Positions 22,433-33,328 of a DNA stretch of 64,000 nt are shown here, piece after piece (position 1 is the first letter of the stretch; every line of letters begins with the position of its first letter). Position numbers and translations under genes: made by a program. The stretch covers positions 124,001 through 188,000 of the forward strand of contig JAIVFJ010000022.1 of assembly GCA_025765615.1 (NCBI GenBank), given 5' to 3'. The notes below the pieces were generated by a model that saw nothing but the letters and a program-made list of their open reading frames with translations, searched no databases and had not been told where the DNA came from. This stretch comes from Zopfochytrium polystomum (lineage: Eukaryota; Chytridiomycota; Chytridiomycetes; Chytridiales; Chytridiaceae).

Positions 22433-25400
22433 TTAATCCTCCACTTGGCCCGACCCAGCTCCCTGCACCTCGAGCTTGATCAGCTCCTCGACGGTTGGTA
22501 AAGTCACCCAAGGGGGCACGTGCGTTTTGACCTCCTTGACGAGGTGCCAGTTGGGCGTCAGGTACGACGGCTGCGGGTGGTCGAGCGAGAGCATCACCAC
22601 GTCTGTCTCCTGGTCGAGGTCGGCGCGGTGGTTCAGGATTCGGAGGAACTCGTTGGTGATCTGGGGGTGGAGAACGGAAAGAAACTTTAGGTACACAAAA
22701 AGAGTGATAGGGACAGCAAGCGGGGTTGGGCAGGGTGAAGTGGACAGCAGTTTCACTTTACCGGCGAGTCCTCATCGCGAGTCGAGTAGTGGGACATGAT
22801 TTTGCGGATCTGGTTGCGGTTGAGGAGGTCCGCGTGCTCACACATGACATCAACGTCCTTGCCGTCGCTCTTGTTCATCGTCAGTATTTTCGCACTTTGC
22901 AAAATCGGCTGCAAGTACTTTGTGGCTGGATGACGGAAAAAAAAGTTGATTAGAAAGAGTAGATTAGAAAGAAATGGGAGCCCTGTTACTCACCATCCCC
23001 AAGCGAGTGCAGCTTGCACCACTCCTCCACCTGCGTGACATTGTACTGAATCTGGAACCCGCGTTTGAACGACGAAAAGTTCCTTCTCATCAGCAAGGCG
23101 TTGAAGCTGGTTATCCCGACCACGCGGATGACCTCCGTCATGACGTGCTCGCGGTGCTCGCCCTTGAGGTAGTAGGCGCCCATGATTTGGTCAAGGTCGG
23201 ACAAAAACACCTTGAGCGTTTTGATGTCGTCCTTTGGCTGATCCTCGTCGGCGCCGCCCGCGCCAAACATGGACCAGAAGCTCGTCTGCTCTTCTTCCAC
23301 CAGACCGGGCAGTTCCTGCGAGTCCAGAATCGCAGGAACAGAGATGAGCGCGACGTCTCGCTTTAGGTCTTCCAGGAAGGCGGTGAGGACATCGCTTTGG
23401 AGTGCGTTCAGTTCGATGCGGAGACGACGAAGAGTGTTAGTGCGTGACTTGTTGTTGGGGATTTTGGCTTCGCGGTAGAAAGATGATTCTGCGATGCAGA
23501 TGAGCTCGTGGACGTTGGACAGCCAAAATAGGGGTCGACAGTGATCTTCAGCGGCCTGCAATTAAAGTAAGCAACAAGCATACACATAGGAAGGCAATTA
23601 TCACTCACTCCAACGGCGTCAGTTATTTCTGGAAACAGGAACACGAAAATGGCATGCAATGCAGACGGCTTCGTCAATTTCGAGAGATTTTTAAGAAAAT
23701 GTTCATACCTTGAATAGTATGGTTCACTAGGCGCTGCAGGGAAAAGGTCGAGTCGTGTTGTAGCATTGTCACAATTAGGAATCCGATCAGATGCGACGGG
23801 AACAAAATGTCCTCCCTCGGGATGACCATATCATTCGACGGTTCTGGAATGTGCAAGTCTGCAATAAGATCCGTCCGTATTTCTTCGATTAGTTCCGCAT
23901 TGTCCAGAAGCTTTGTCTGTCTCTGCAGCTCATCAGCCTTTTGTCGCTCCTCAGGAGTCATTTTGCGAGGGGGAGGATAGTCCAGGCCACTGACAAGGGG
24001 CAGCACCAAGGCAGGCACAGTAGACGGAAGCGGTGCCGGCGGTTCCGGGTATGCGCCGTTCTTCGCCCCGTGATCTGACGGCCGTCTTTCTGGTGCTGGC
24101 GAGCCCCCGTTGGACGCGGGATTTGTCGAAGAAGAGTTGGGAGTTGAAAATGGCGTTTGCACAGCCGGTTCTTGCTTCGGTCGCTGCGCCAGGGCCAGGG
24201 ACTCGGCGTTTGTTGGCACGTTCGGCGCAGGCTCCGGTTTCGCCGAACCGTTCTGTCGCGGAACGTTTGAGATGGCAGACGCAATGGGCTCCCGATCCGC
24301 AGAACGAACAGGCTGCTGCTTCGGCTCGCTTTCCTGTGGTGACTTTGACTTTGGTCCGCTAAACGGTGGGATGGGCGGAATGGCGGAGATTTTGGGCTTC
24401 GCAGCAGTTGGTTGAGAAGTGACTGGCTCCATGGATCCGGTGCGTGACGGTGTTGACGGTGATTTTTCCTCCGACTCGGAACGAGGGGCGGCGGTCAGGC
24501 TCTTCCTCCGGGCAAACTTTTCTGGGTCGAACGGTGGTATGGGCGGAATGGGCGATATTCGTGGCCGCGCCGGACTTCCTGGCCGGGATGGGTCAGACGG
24601 CTTGCGAACGGGGGGCTGTTTTGTGATGGTGGATGGTGCCGATTCTTTTGGCTGTGAGTTCCCAGTAGCTGATGAATTTTGTGAGCCATTGCTGCCAGGT
24701 CTTTCAGTAAGAAGACTGCGCGGAGTCAGCAGCAGCTGGGGTTTGCCGAGCAGGAGGGACAGCGCGAGGCGCCGGTGGCGCTCGTGTTGGCGGAGCGGTG
24801 ACGCCGCGAGCTCTTGAAATGTCATCGGCGTGGACTGCCGAGCGTGAAAGCGGCGATTGGTGCACTGTGGCGTGTGAAAGTCCCACCTGGGAGCGAATCG
24901 AAGGAGGAGCCGGGTGTGGTGACGTAGGCGAGGGTTCAGCTTGAAATAGGGGACGCCGAGAGCGGTGAGGCGGCCAGCGGTGAGCCGCCGTGAACCTTTG
25001 CCTTTTCTCGGTCGGCGTCGGCAAAGATGTCGTTGTCAAAGATGGAATTCGATCGACGCACGGGAGGCCGGCCTGGCCGTCGCGGCGCTTCTTCGACCGC
25101 TACACTTTGCGATCGAACCGGTGACTGCCGAAGCAACGGGGCTCCGCGTGCGGTCGGAGAGTCGTTGACACGTGAAAAGGGAAGCCGCAGTGGCAACCCA
25201 CCCAATGGAACAGCGTCGCCAGGCTGCTGCGAGCCGACCATCAGTTTCAGCTTTGCAACTTCAGCTCGCAGTGCCACGAGCGCCGCCGCATCCTCCTCTG
25301 ACGTCTTTGCCACTGGAGGCACTTTCGCAGGCAGCCTTGACTTTCTCCGTCAGCTTCTTGAGTTCCTCGGCTTGAGCCGCGGCCTCTTCCTCCTTCTTCT

Positions 25401-28400
25401 TCAGCGAATGCGCAAGCTTGTCTCGCTCCTTTGTGATGGCTGCGTTTGCCTCTTTTAGCGCAGCGACCTCCTTTGCAAGGTGAGAGGACATGGCCGACGT
25501 CTCCTTCTCTGCCTCCTTGCCCTTCTCCTCCACGCGTGCAAATCGCTCCTTCCACGCTGAAATCTGCGTTTCCAGCTGTGCCAGTTTTTCCGCCAGCTGT
25601 CGGTTCTCTTCGGCTTTTGTGTGGAGCGCTTGGGAAAGGCCCACCAGTTTGGTTTCAAGCGCAAAGTTGACTTCCTTGAGCTTGCCGACGGATTTGGACT
25701 CCGCACGCAGGCCGGCCAGCAAGCGTCTTGCTATTTTCCGTCTTATTAGCGACTGACAGTAGATAATCCTGCGGAGCATGAGGCGGCACCGCCGACGTGC
25801 TTGCACGCCTCTCCAGATCGACTGAAGCTTGATCGTGGCACGCAGCCGGCGTGTCGCTCGCAGAAGCTTGACACAGACATGCATGCGGAAAACTAGAAGC
25901 GTTGGAGAAAGAACAGGAAGGCACAATAATGGTTTGGTAAATTACGAAACGCCAGAGACCAAACAGGCGACAACATTTGATATCAACTCACCGCTCTGTA
26001 TTAAGATTGCGCTCTTTCGCATGCGCTGGTACCGCACTTGTGCCAGCCAGCGCCGTGCGGCAGATTGAATAAGTATAGCCGCTGCTGTTTCCCGCATTCG
26101 CTGGTAGTTCTTGCGCCCAAGGAAGCCACGCATAACTTGATTTATAGGGTGGTTAACACTTTTACTAACGTAAGCGAAAATAATTACCAGCTTGGATCTT
26201 GATAGTAGACTCCCGAAGCCGCAGGTACTTCCTTCGCTGGATGAATCTCTTGATGTTCTTTTGGCCAAGAACCATCAGGAAGGTTTGTCGTTCTGTTCTC
26301 CTGTTCTCAAACGATGCAATCTGTAAAATTTATCACAATGTTAGGTGGTTAATGCAGTACACGGATGACAAAGTTGAACAGACCTGGCCAGAGCGAAGGA
26401 AAACCTGCGTCGTACCAAATTGATACTTGTCTGGGTCTTGAAGGACTGTCTTCACAATCATCTCGCAAAGGTCTCGATCTGGAAGGTCCCAGTGCCTACT
26501 CTTCACGAGGAGCCTATACCGCAATGCAAATTGTTTGTGCGTCATCTTGTTCGGGTAACTGGTTCAGGTGTCAGTCCAGCTCCAGAAATGGCGATGCAAG
26601 ACGATCTTACCCAGCACAACTAATTTTGATTGTTTCCAAAACACCGCACGCTGGGGCAGAGTATTAGTTCACCCCATAGCAAACGTGAGGTACTTCCAAC
26701 GAACCTCGTAACTGAGACAGGACCATAGGACCTTCAAACCCAAAGGCAGATTTCGCCATGTTCGGTTTAATACACCGGATATACTACAAGCATTAATTCA
26801 AATAGCAATGAGAACATCTCGTAACAAGCGAAGAGTCACAAGTGCCAAGAGATCAAGTACGCACATGGGATTCAGTGGCTCGAATCGTCTGCATAAGCTG
26901 CACAAGTGATGCCTTGAACATCGAACCCAGTGTGGCCTTCTTCGACGACGACGAGGATTTCTTTGTCGGTGTCCTAGTAGGGTAAAGCCGCTGCTGCTGC
27001 CGCCGCCGCCGCCGCCGCCGCCGCGGTCTCGTCCTCATCCACCGCGATGATCTCCGTCAAAAACGAAAACGAGGAGCTGCTGAGGACTTCATGCTGCTCC
27101 TGGCTGACCGAGTCCTTGTTCTTCTCGAGGAAGCCATCAGCGAGGTACGTGACATCGACAGGCGTAGTGCTTGACCGTAAACGAGCTGTTTCCAAAGCGA
27201 GGCTTCTCGTAGAACTTTTGAGACGCGTTTGCAAATCGCTGGTTTAGCTTGCTGAGGAAACTCGAGTCCAGGCCTGCGGGCAGTCGCGTCTCTTCGTCCA
27301 GAATGTCGAGAATGCCGAACTTGCCCTCAATGAGATCAATACATGGCTGATTGTCGTTGAAATCGATCATTTTCCAAACGATTTTCTCACGCATGTAGAG
27401 TTCTTGCTCAAGACGGAAGACGTGCGAGTTGAATTCTTGCTGAAGCTTTTCGTTGGCGTAGTTGATGCAAAACTGCTCGAATGAGTTGATTTCAAAATGC
27501 TCGAAGCTATTGAAATGAGAATTCATGGATTAGTAACTGGGGGAAGTTCTGAGTTTTGTTTCTCTGACCCATAGATATCGAGGACACCAGTGAAGCTTTC
27601 GTCTCCCTTGGATCCCCGCTTGAGATTCTTATTTATATTACGAACCAGCCAGTCGAACAGTTTGATATAGCTTGCGACAAGGCGTTGTCAGGTCAAATAA
27701 GTGGACAGACCTCTTCAGGACTTACATGAATTTCGCAACAGAGTCACGCACAACCACCGCCATATCGACTTTGAGGTCCTTCAAAAATTTCTCCTTGCCT
27801 GTTATAATTTGACGCTTTGTCATCCATTTTGTGAACTCCGCTTGATTCAGATGCAGCAATTTGCAAGTCTGGACCATCGCTGGGTCATCTTCAGGAACAA
27901 AGGATTTGTCATTGTTTCCCTCAAAGCCGGTGATCTTGATATTGCCAATGTGGAGAAGTGCGGCGCAGACACGGAAGATTTTCCTGACGTTCAAGGTGAT
28001 TCTCAGTTTCTCATTTTTTGAGGGCGTCGTAGCCTCACCATTGCTGTGTAACCGACATTCCAATGGTAGAAAGAGCCTTTTGCGTGAGCTCAAAGTCACC
28101 GACGTCGTCAATGGTTTTGACGACACCTGCCCTGCCTTGATTTAGATAGAAAAAGTCTTGCCACTTGCCAAGGCCAAGCTCCTCGCGCTCCGCAGCTGGT
28201 GCAGCCGCACAAAGCTGATAAAAGATGTGGTAGTTCCGTTCTGTTTCACAGGAAGACATGCATCAGGGAAAAAGGCATTGAGGTCACACGTGAAGAGAGT
28301 TTCGCGGAATTCGTCTACCTGTGAGTGGTTGAAACAAAAGACGCGAACGCTCCAAAAGATATGTTCTAATCTGTGCGCCTGTGATTCTGACGTTTCCAGA

Positions 28401-29619
28401 CTCAGGTTTCGAGAAGAAGATTTCAATAAACTTTCCGAATCGAGACGAGTTGTCATTTCGAGTTGTCTTGGCGTTTCCGAAGGACTGGACGAAGAAAATT
28501 CCGCTAAGTCATGAAAGAAAGGGTGCATGGAGAAGAGGCCATCCCCGTACCTCCAGTATAGGGTTTGTTGCTAGCACTGCCTCCTCTATCTCGCTCTTTC
28601 GTTCTTCCGTCGCCTGCGTCATCAGCTCCGGTCGCATCAGTGCCTCCACTCCGTCAATTTTGCTGAGCGAATCGACCGTCGCAAAGTACCTCATGATGTA
28701 CTTTGTCGATTGAGTTTTTCCGGCACCGGACTCGCCACTAACAATAATAGACTGATTCCGACCGCGAAGCATGGCCCGGTACGCCTCCTCAGCGATGGCA
28801 AACTGAACGAAGGAGGCAGTCGCAAGTGGGTCTCTTCAATGTAGGGCCGGGAAGAGAATGGAAAGCCTCTCTTTCTCACCAGATGCGGTTCCAGCTCTTC
28901 TCTCGTCTTCCCCGCATACTCTCGCATCACGTCCGGCGCGTACATGTCGATTTTTTGGAACGGGTTCATGGCGATGAGGACGATGCCAGAGTACGTGTAT
29001 ATGTTTTTGTTGCTGAATCTGTTCTTCACACCCCAAAACACTGCCGGTCTTTTGAAAGAGGTAAGTGAGAAACCTGTCAGTTGCGGGGAATGGCTGGAGC
29101 ATGCAGAGACACAAATAAAAGACATCAACTCACTCATGCAGATAGGATAGCTGTGCTAAATCTTCTGCCATGTCCTGTGGGTCGCGCGAAGAAAAAATGA
29201 AGTTCATTAGCTCGATCATCGCCCAGTTTGAGGAGTAAACCAACCATCAGTTCCGGATTTTTGAGGGGTGGAAGATCCGCGAAGCCGTTCTTTGCAAGCT
29301 GCGCAATGCTGCCCTCAAAAGTGGTTCTCTGGAGAGGAAGAATCGAAAGCCCTTGCACATGAGAGACGGCGCCAGGGTGACTAAAAGAGCATCGTAAAAA
29401 CGAAGGGTCACCTCGCCGGTCGAAAGGAGAAACTCCATTTTCAAAGCGTCGCCTGTAAGCTGTTTGGACACCATGCGCCCGAGGATCCAGCCCTCGGTCT
29501 CGTCCGCGAAGTATCTGCAGGATATGTGTGCGCGTGTCGATTCGACGCGTCAAACAGAAAGTACTGTGATGTGGAAAAAGGTGGGATCGTCGAAGCTGCA
29601 AACTCACGCTTGGGCATCC
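22433..29619 (-). CDS. Class V myosin heavy chain with dilute cargo domain
   Basis: An actin-based motor carrying vesicles and organelles to growth sites. Read on the minus strand: an SH3-like N-terminal segment ([19 protein letters not shown], exon start 29514, possibly preceded by an 11-base exon at 29609-29619); P-loop GESGAGKT near 28713-28736; switch [16 protein letters not shown]; the switch II region ending in DIYG then [20 protein letters not shown]; actin-binding RCIKPN near 26770; IQ motifs at about 25.8-26.3 kb; a coiled coil at 25.3-25.7 kb; a Pro/Ser-rich linker at 23.9-24.8 kb; and the dilute domain ([13 protein letters not shown] to [15 protein letters not shown]), stop at 22433. 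A frame change at 27160 (HYA then [10 protein letters not shown]) and another in the poly-Ala loop 2 tract near 26997-27025 break the motor reading. The true first exon is unresolved; a candidate start is near 30250. Confidence 0.9.
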
Positions 29620-29881
29620 TGTGGCCGTGGGGGGAGAGTTGAGGAGTGCGTAAGATCACAGTGCCACCGGGCGACCAGATTTGGCCGTGAATGAGCTAGC
29701 GCAATGCGGCCACACGATAATCGCTCAATGAATTCACGTCCAACTACCCATCGCCACCTCTATAATACAACTCCTCTCTTCCTTCATTGTACTATTGTAC
29801 TGTCTGCATGGGTGGAGCTGAGTTGGATTGGTGGGTGGGTGGGGGTGGCCGTGATCGTCGATGAAGACACAACGTGAGCCG

Positions 29882-30600
29882 CTAGTGTCGGAACCTCGAT
29901 AGGGGGAACGAATGCCCGAGCACTTCGCATGCTTGCGTCCAGCAATCTTTCATGCGCGTTAACCGGTGTGTTGGTTCCTGCAGAAAGCGGAGCGATCGAC
30001 GATCATGGCTGCGCAAAGAAGACGCTGCCCCAACTTTTCGGCCCCTGTGCCAGAGGGGGTTGCGAGCAAGTGTCGGTCGAGCTGGAGGCGAGAAGGAAAG
30101 GGAGGGGGGAGGGGGGGGGACGGAGGTCGAACAGACGGGGGGGGGGGGGGTGAAAGGGAAAGAGCGTGTTGGAACGGAGAGGAGGAAGCCACGAACCCTC
30201 TGGTACTCGCGCAGCGCCTTGTCGACGGCTGCGGCGTCGACGTCGACGGCCATATCGTCTGGTGGCTTGTGGCTTGTCGGGGGTTGGGTTGCTGTTGTTT
30301 TTCGCCAGGCGAGGTGTCTCGTCTCGTGCGGTGGTCGTTGTTGGCTATTGGTGGTGCCAAGTGTGTCTGTCTGTCTGTCTTCGGTCCTCTTCGGTCTCGC
30401 CCACAACAGCAACAGGCAAGCAAGCAAGGCCTCCTTCGCTCGGATCCTTCCTTTTGCCCGCGCCCAAGGAAAACAAGAGAGAAGTGAACCTCGTAGTCGA
30501 CCCGACCGCGCAGCGCACGCACGTGCTTCGCTCTCTTGTTATTTATTTTCCGCCCCAAACTATCAACACGAGGAAGAGAAACAAATCGGCAATGTGAGTC
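29882..30600. other. Intergenic region with an unplaced candidate exon
   Basis: On the minus strand an ATG near 30254 opens MAVDVDAAAVDKALREYQRV before running into a G/C/T-rich stretch. It could be the first exon of the myosin gene or of an unrecognised gene; no join could be proved. A run of about 13 G lies near 30139-30151 on the plus strand, next to other G-rich blocks, and is a likely assembly-error or replication-slippage site. Confidence 0.3.
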
Positions 30601-30872
30601 GTTGGTCCTGCTGATTCGAACCCCCTCGACTCTCGCTTCGTCGTCTGCCGACAATGACCCTGACCAACCCTCCTCGACCACCACTCCTCCGATTACGTCT
30701 CCTGCGCCACAGTCCAATCAATCCAAATCAATCAATCACTCTCAACCTGCCATCAATCATGCTGCTCCTCAACACCCTCACCAACAAGATCGGCAGTTAG
30801 CCGACGCGGCCTCCGCCCCGCCGTACACCGCCGTGTTGTACCTGTGGCCGCAGTAGGCGAGCTTCGAAGCGA

Positions 30873-32672
30873 ATGGATCAGCGGGCCATCGCTCGTCACC
30901 GGCAGCTGCCGCAGTCGGCTCCACCGCCCTTCGAGTCAAAGTGGCCCGTTCCGAGCTGCTCGCAAGAGACGCTGGACTCGGCCCTCCGAGCAATCTACTT
31001 TGACGGTGCGTCCGTCCTCGACTACGACGCGCAGGTCGGAACCCGGCGTCCCCCATGCCGGCCCATCGGTTTACCCACATCTGGATGGAGGTCCTGTGAA
31101 TTCCGCAGAACGACAACGCCGCCAAGGCCGTCCAAGTTTCCAACATGGGAAGCTACTACAGGAAGGCGGCATGCGTATGGGTCTTTCTCGATGACCTCGG
31201 CAAGGCATCGATCCCCTTGCGAAGAGGCAAGAAGCCCGCCAGATGGTTCACCTTCTTGTAAGTAATAAAGTAAAACTTCACAAGAGTCGCCTAAACTCAC
31301 CCACTCTCCACCCCCCCGGTTACTCTCCATTCTTGTACTGACAGTTGGAGTGCGTTTTTCCCCATAAACTCTTCTTCTATGTGAAAAGCACGCCTCCAAG
31401 ATCGCCCAGGAAGCCGGTGATGACGTCCTTACTTTCTCTTGGCGCCAAGCCAATCCAACGTCCCCAGATCCAGTTCCCGTGTGGATGTCCCGGAAGCACG
31501 TTATCACACGTCCGCACTGCCGCCGTGATGGAATCGGCGCCTGGCAGCGTGACGCCCGAGTCCGCGCTCACGGCCGGGCTACAGCTTCTCCCGCTGGGCA
31601 TCACAAACCCGTCCATGCGCACCGCGCTGGCGTGCTCGACGTGCTGCCGACCGACGACCGGGACGCCTTCGACCACGCAAAAATCACCGTCGACTACAAC
31701 AAGTCGTTTGCGAAGTCGCCTCGGACTTTGCGCTCGCTTTGTGTCCCGCCGTGATCAAGCAGTTTGGGCAGCATCGCGCCTGCGCCGCCCGAACTGCGCC
31801 GCAGGCGTTCGCAGCCGAAGCCGCCGTCGGTGCGTCCAGCAACAACACGAGCTTTTTTGGGTCGTTGAGCCCGGCTTTTACATCAACCGCTCGATGAGCC
31901 GCAACGCCGAGCCCTCCGAATTCCGCCGCTTCCTGGCCGACAAGGACGATTGCTTACAGCTTTACCGCCCGCGACCGGGTCAACAGCCGGACCGAGGGGA
32001 TGTGGCTCCTCGACCACGACGCCCGGCCCGTCGTCACCCGGCAGGGCGTCAGCATCCCCTCGGCAGGTCGTGCACGTCGCCACGGTTCACGCCGCTCGGC
32101 GTCAACGGGTACCTGTCCGAGCCAATCCTATTCTTCACCGAGCTGCTCAATCTCATGGCCCCATAGTCGAAGCCAGCCCGCAGCTCTTTGCATGGGCCCG
32201 CGACGAACGTCGTCGCCAACGCGAAGATGTACAAACCCCACGGGTTCTTGGAGCGCGTCTCGGGCCGCGTCTTTGGCAGCATGAACGTCTCGTTTGCGAA
32301 AATGAATGTAACCGTCGACCCCACGGTTGCGTACCCAAAGTTTGTCAAAAAGGTCGAGCTCGTCACCGCCAACGGCCAGCGGCTCTCTGGCATCGCTGAC
32401 GACGGAAACGCCGTCGCCGAAATCGCTGGGGGCAACAAGATCGTCCTCGTGTTGGTGGGAAACTCGATATGCTGCGACGGGCGCAACTTTTTTTCGGACG
32501 ACTACGCTCTGTGCGTGTTGGAGCCGTATCACGGTAAGCCGTAGGTTCTCAAGAAAGTCGGGGTGTTTCACAGCCTTTCGTACAATGAGAAGAGGCGGCC
32601 TGTGACGCTGCGAAATGGAGTGAAGCGCGAGGCCCTCTTCGAGGATTTCGGCGTCCTCGACGTTCTGAAAAG
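30873..32672 (+). pseudogene. HET (heterokaryon-incompatibility)-like pseudogene
   Basis: HET domains occur in proteins that trigger non-self recognition or cell death in filamentous fungi. At 31067-31257 one frame reads FTHIWMEVL, then TGA, then IPQNDNAAKAVQVSNMGSYY and RKAACVWVFLDDLGKA. This matches the HET core W-x-D/E-x-L-C-I-x-Q-x-D ... M-G-x-x-Y-x-x-A, with the stop sitting exactly where Cys is expected. A GTAAGT donor follows near 31260 with an acceptor near 31343. Downstream coding-like pieces lie in different frames: DYNKSFAK then VASDFALALCP near 31712, and a longer clean stretch at about 32188-32672 with KFVKKVELVTANGQRLSG. I see at least one stop and two or more frame breaks. The family call rests on motif memory and is moderate; the disruption is seen directly. 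Confidence 0.5.
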
Positions 32673-33328
32673 GTGAGAGCGGGATTTTCTTCTCCTTGTG
32701 ATGGTTCTGAATTCCTCTTCTTGCTTTGTCGCTACTCGAGCCCCACCCTGCTTTTCTTGACTTCTCATCCCTTTGAATTTTAAACCCCTCTTCTCCTTCC
32801 TATGCTCCCCGAGTTCGTCGAACTTTATGAAATCTGTGGAATCCCACGCTTTCACGAAGGAAATGAAAATAAAACTTGACCCTTCAACCCCAGTGTCCTG
32901 AAAGGCTGCGATCGACTGGGGTTCTCCACTCGCATCCCCGTCCTTTCGCTTTCCCCGAGAAGTCTCAAAGCTCCGTTGGGGAAAGTAGGAGCACAGTGAA
33001 AAAAGAATAAGACAACTGTCGGTCTTGGTTGAGTGATTGGTTGGCAGGGTGGAGATGTTTGGGGAGGAATCATCACCAGTAATACCGCGAAAGAGCAAAG
33101 GTTTGGAAATAGAGGCTCGAAACGGGCGGATATGGGGGCGGATAGGGGAACAGAAAGTCAAGGAAAAGCGAGCGGGGGAAAACAAATGGACAAAGGGAAA
33201 GGAGAAAACAAAGGCCGCAACCGAAAAAAGGGAGGAAACAGGAAGGCCAAAAAGGTGATGAGAGAAAGCCGTTATAACTACAACCTTATGTGGACAACCG
33301 CCCAAACGATGATGTTCGCTCGCCGCCA
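32673..33328. other. Intergenic region between the HET-like relic and the RhoGAP gene
   Basis: The relic and the RhoGAP gene converge here. The plus strand is purine-rich from about 33090 to 33260. No coding exon was recognised; the interval presumably contains the RhoGAP 3' UTR. Confidence 0.4.

Noticed and set aside
31067..32672. Reassignment of TGA as a sense codon to explain the HET-like frame
   Set aside because: TGA serves as the natural stop in ACC1, the carboxypeptidase, the RhoGAP gene and beta-MPP, so a recoded genome is unlikely.
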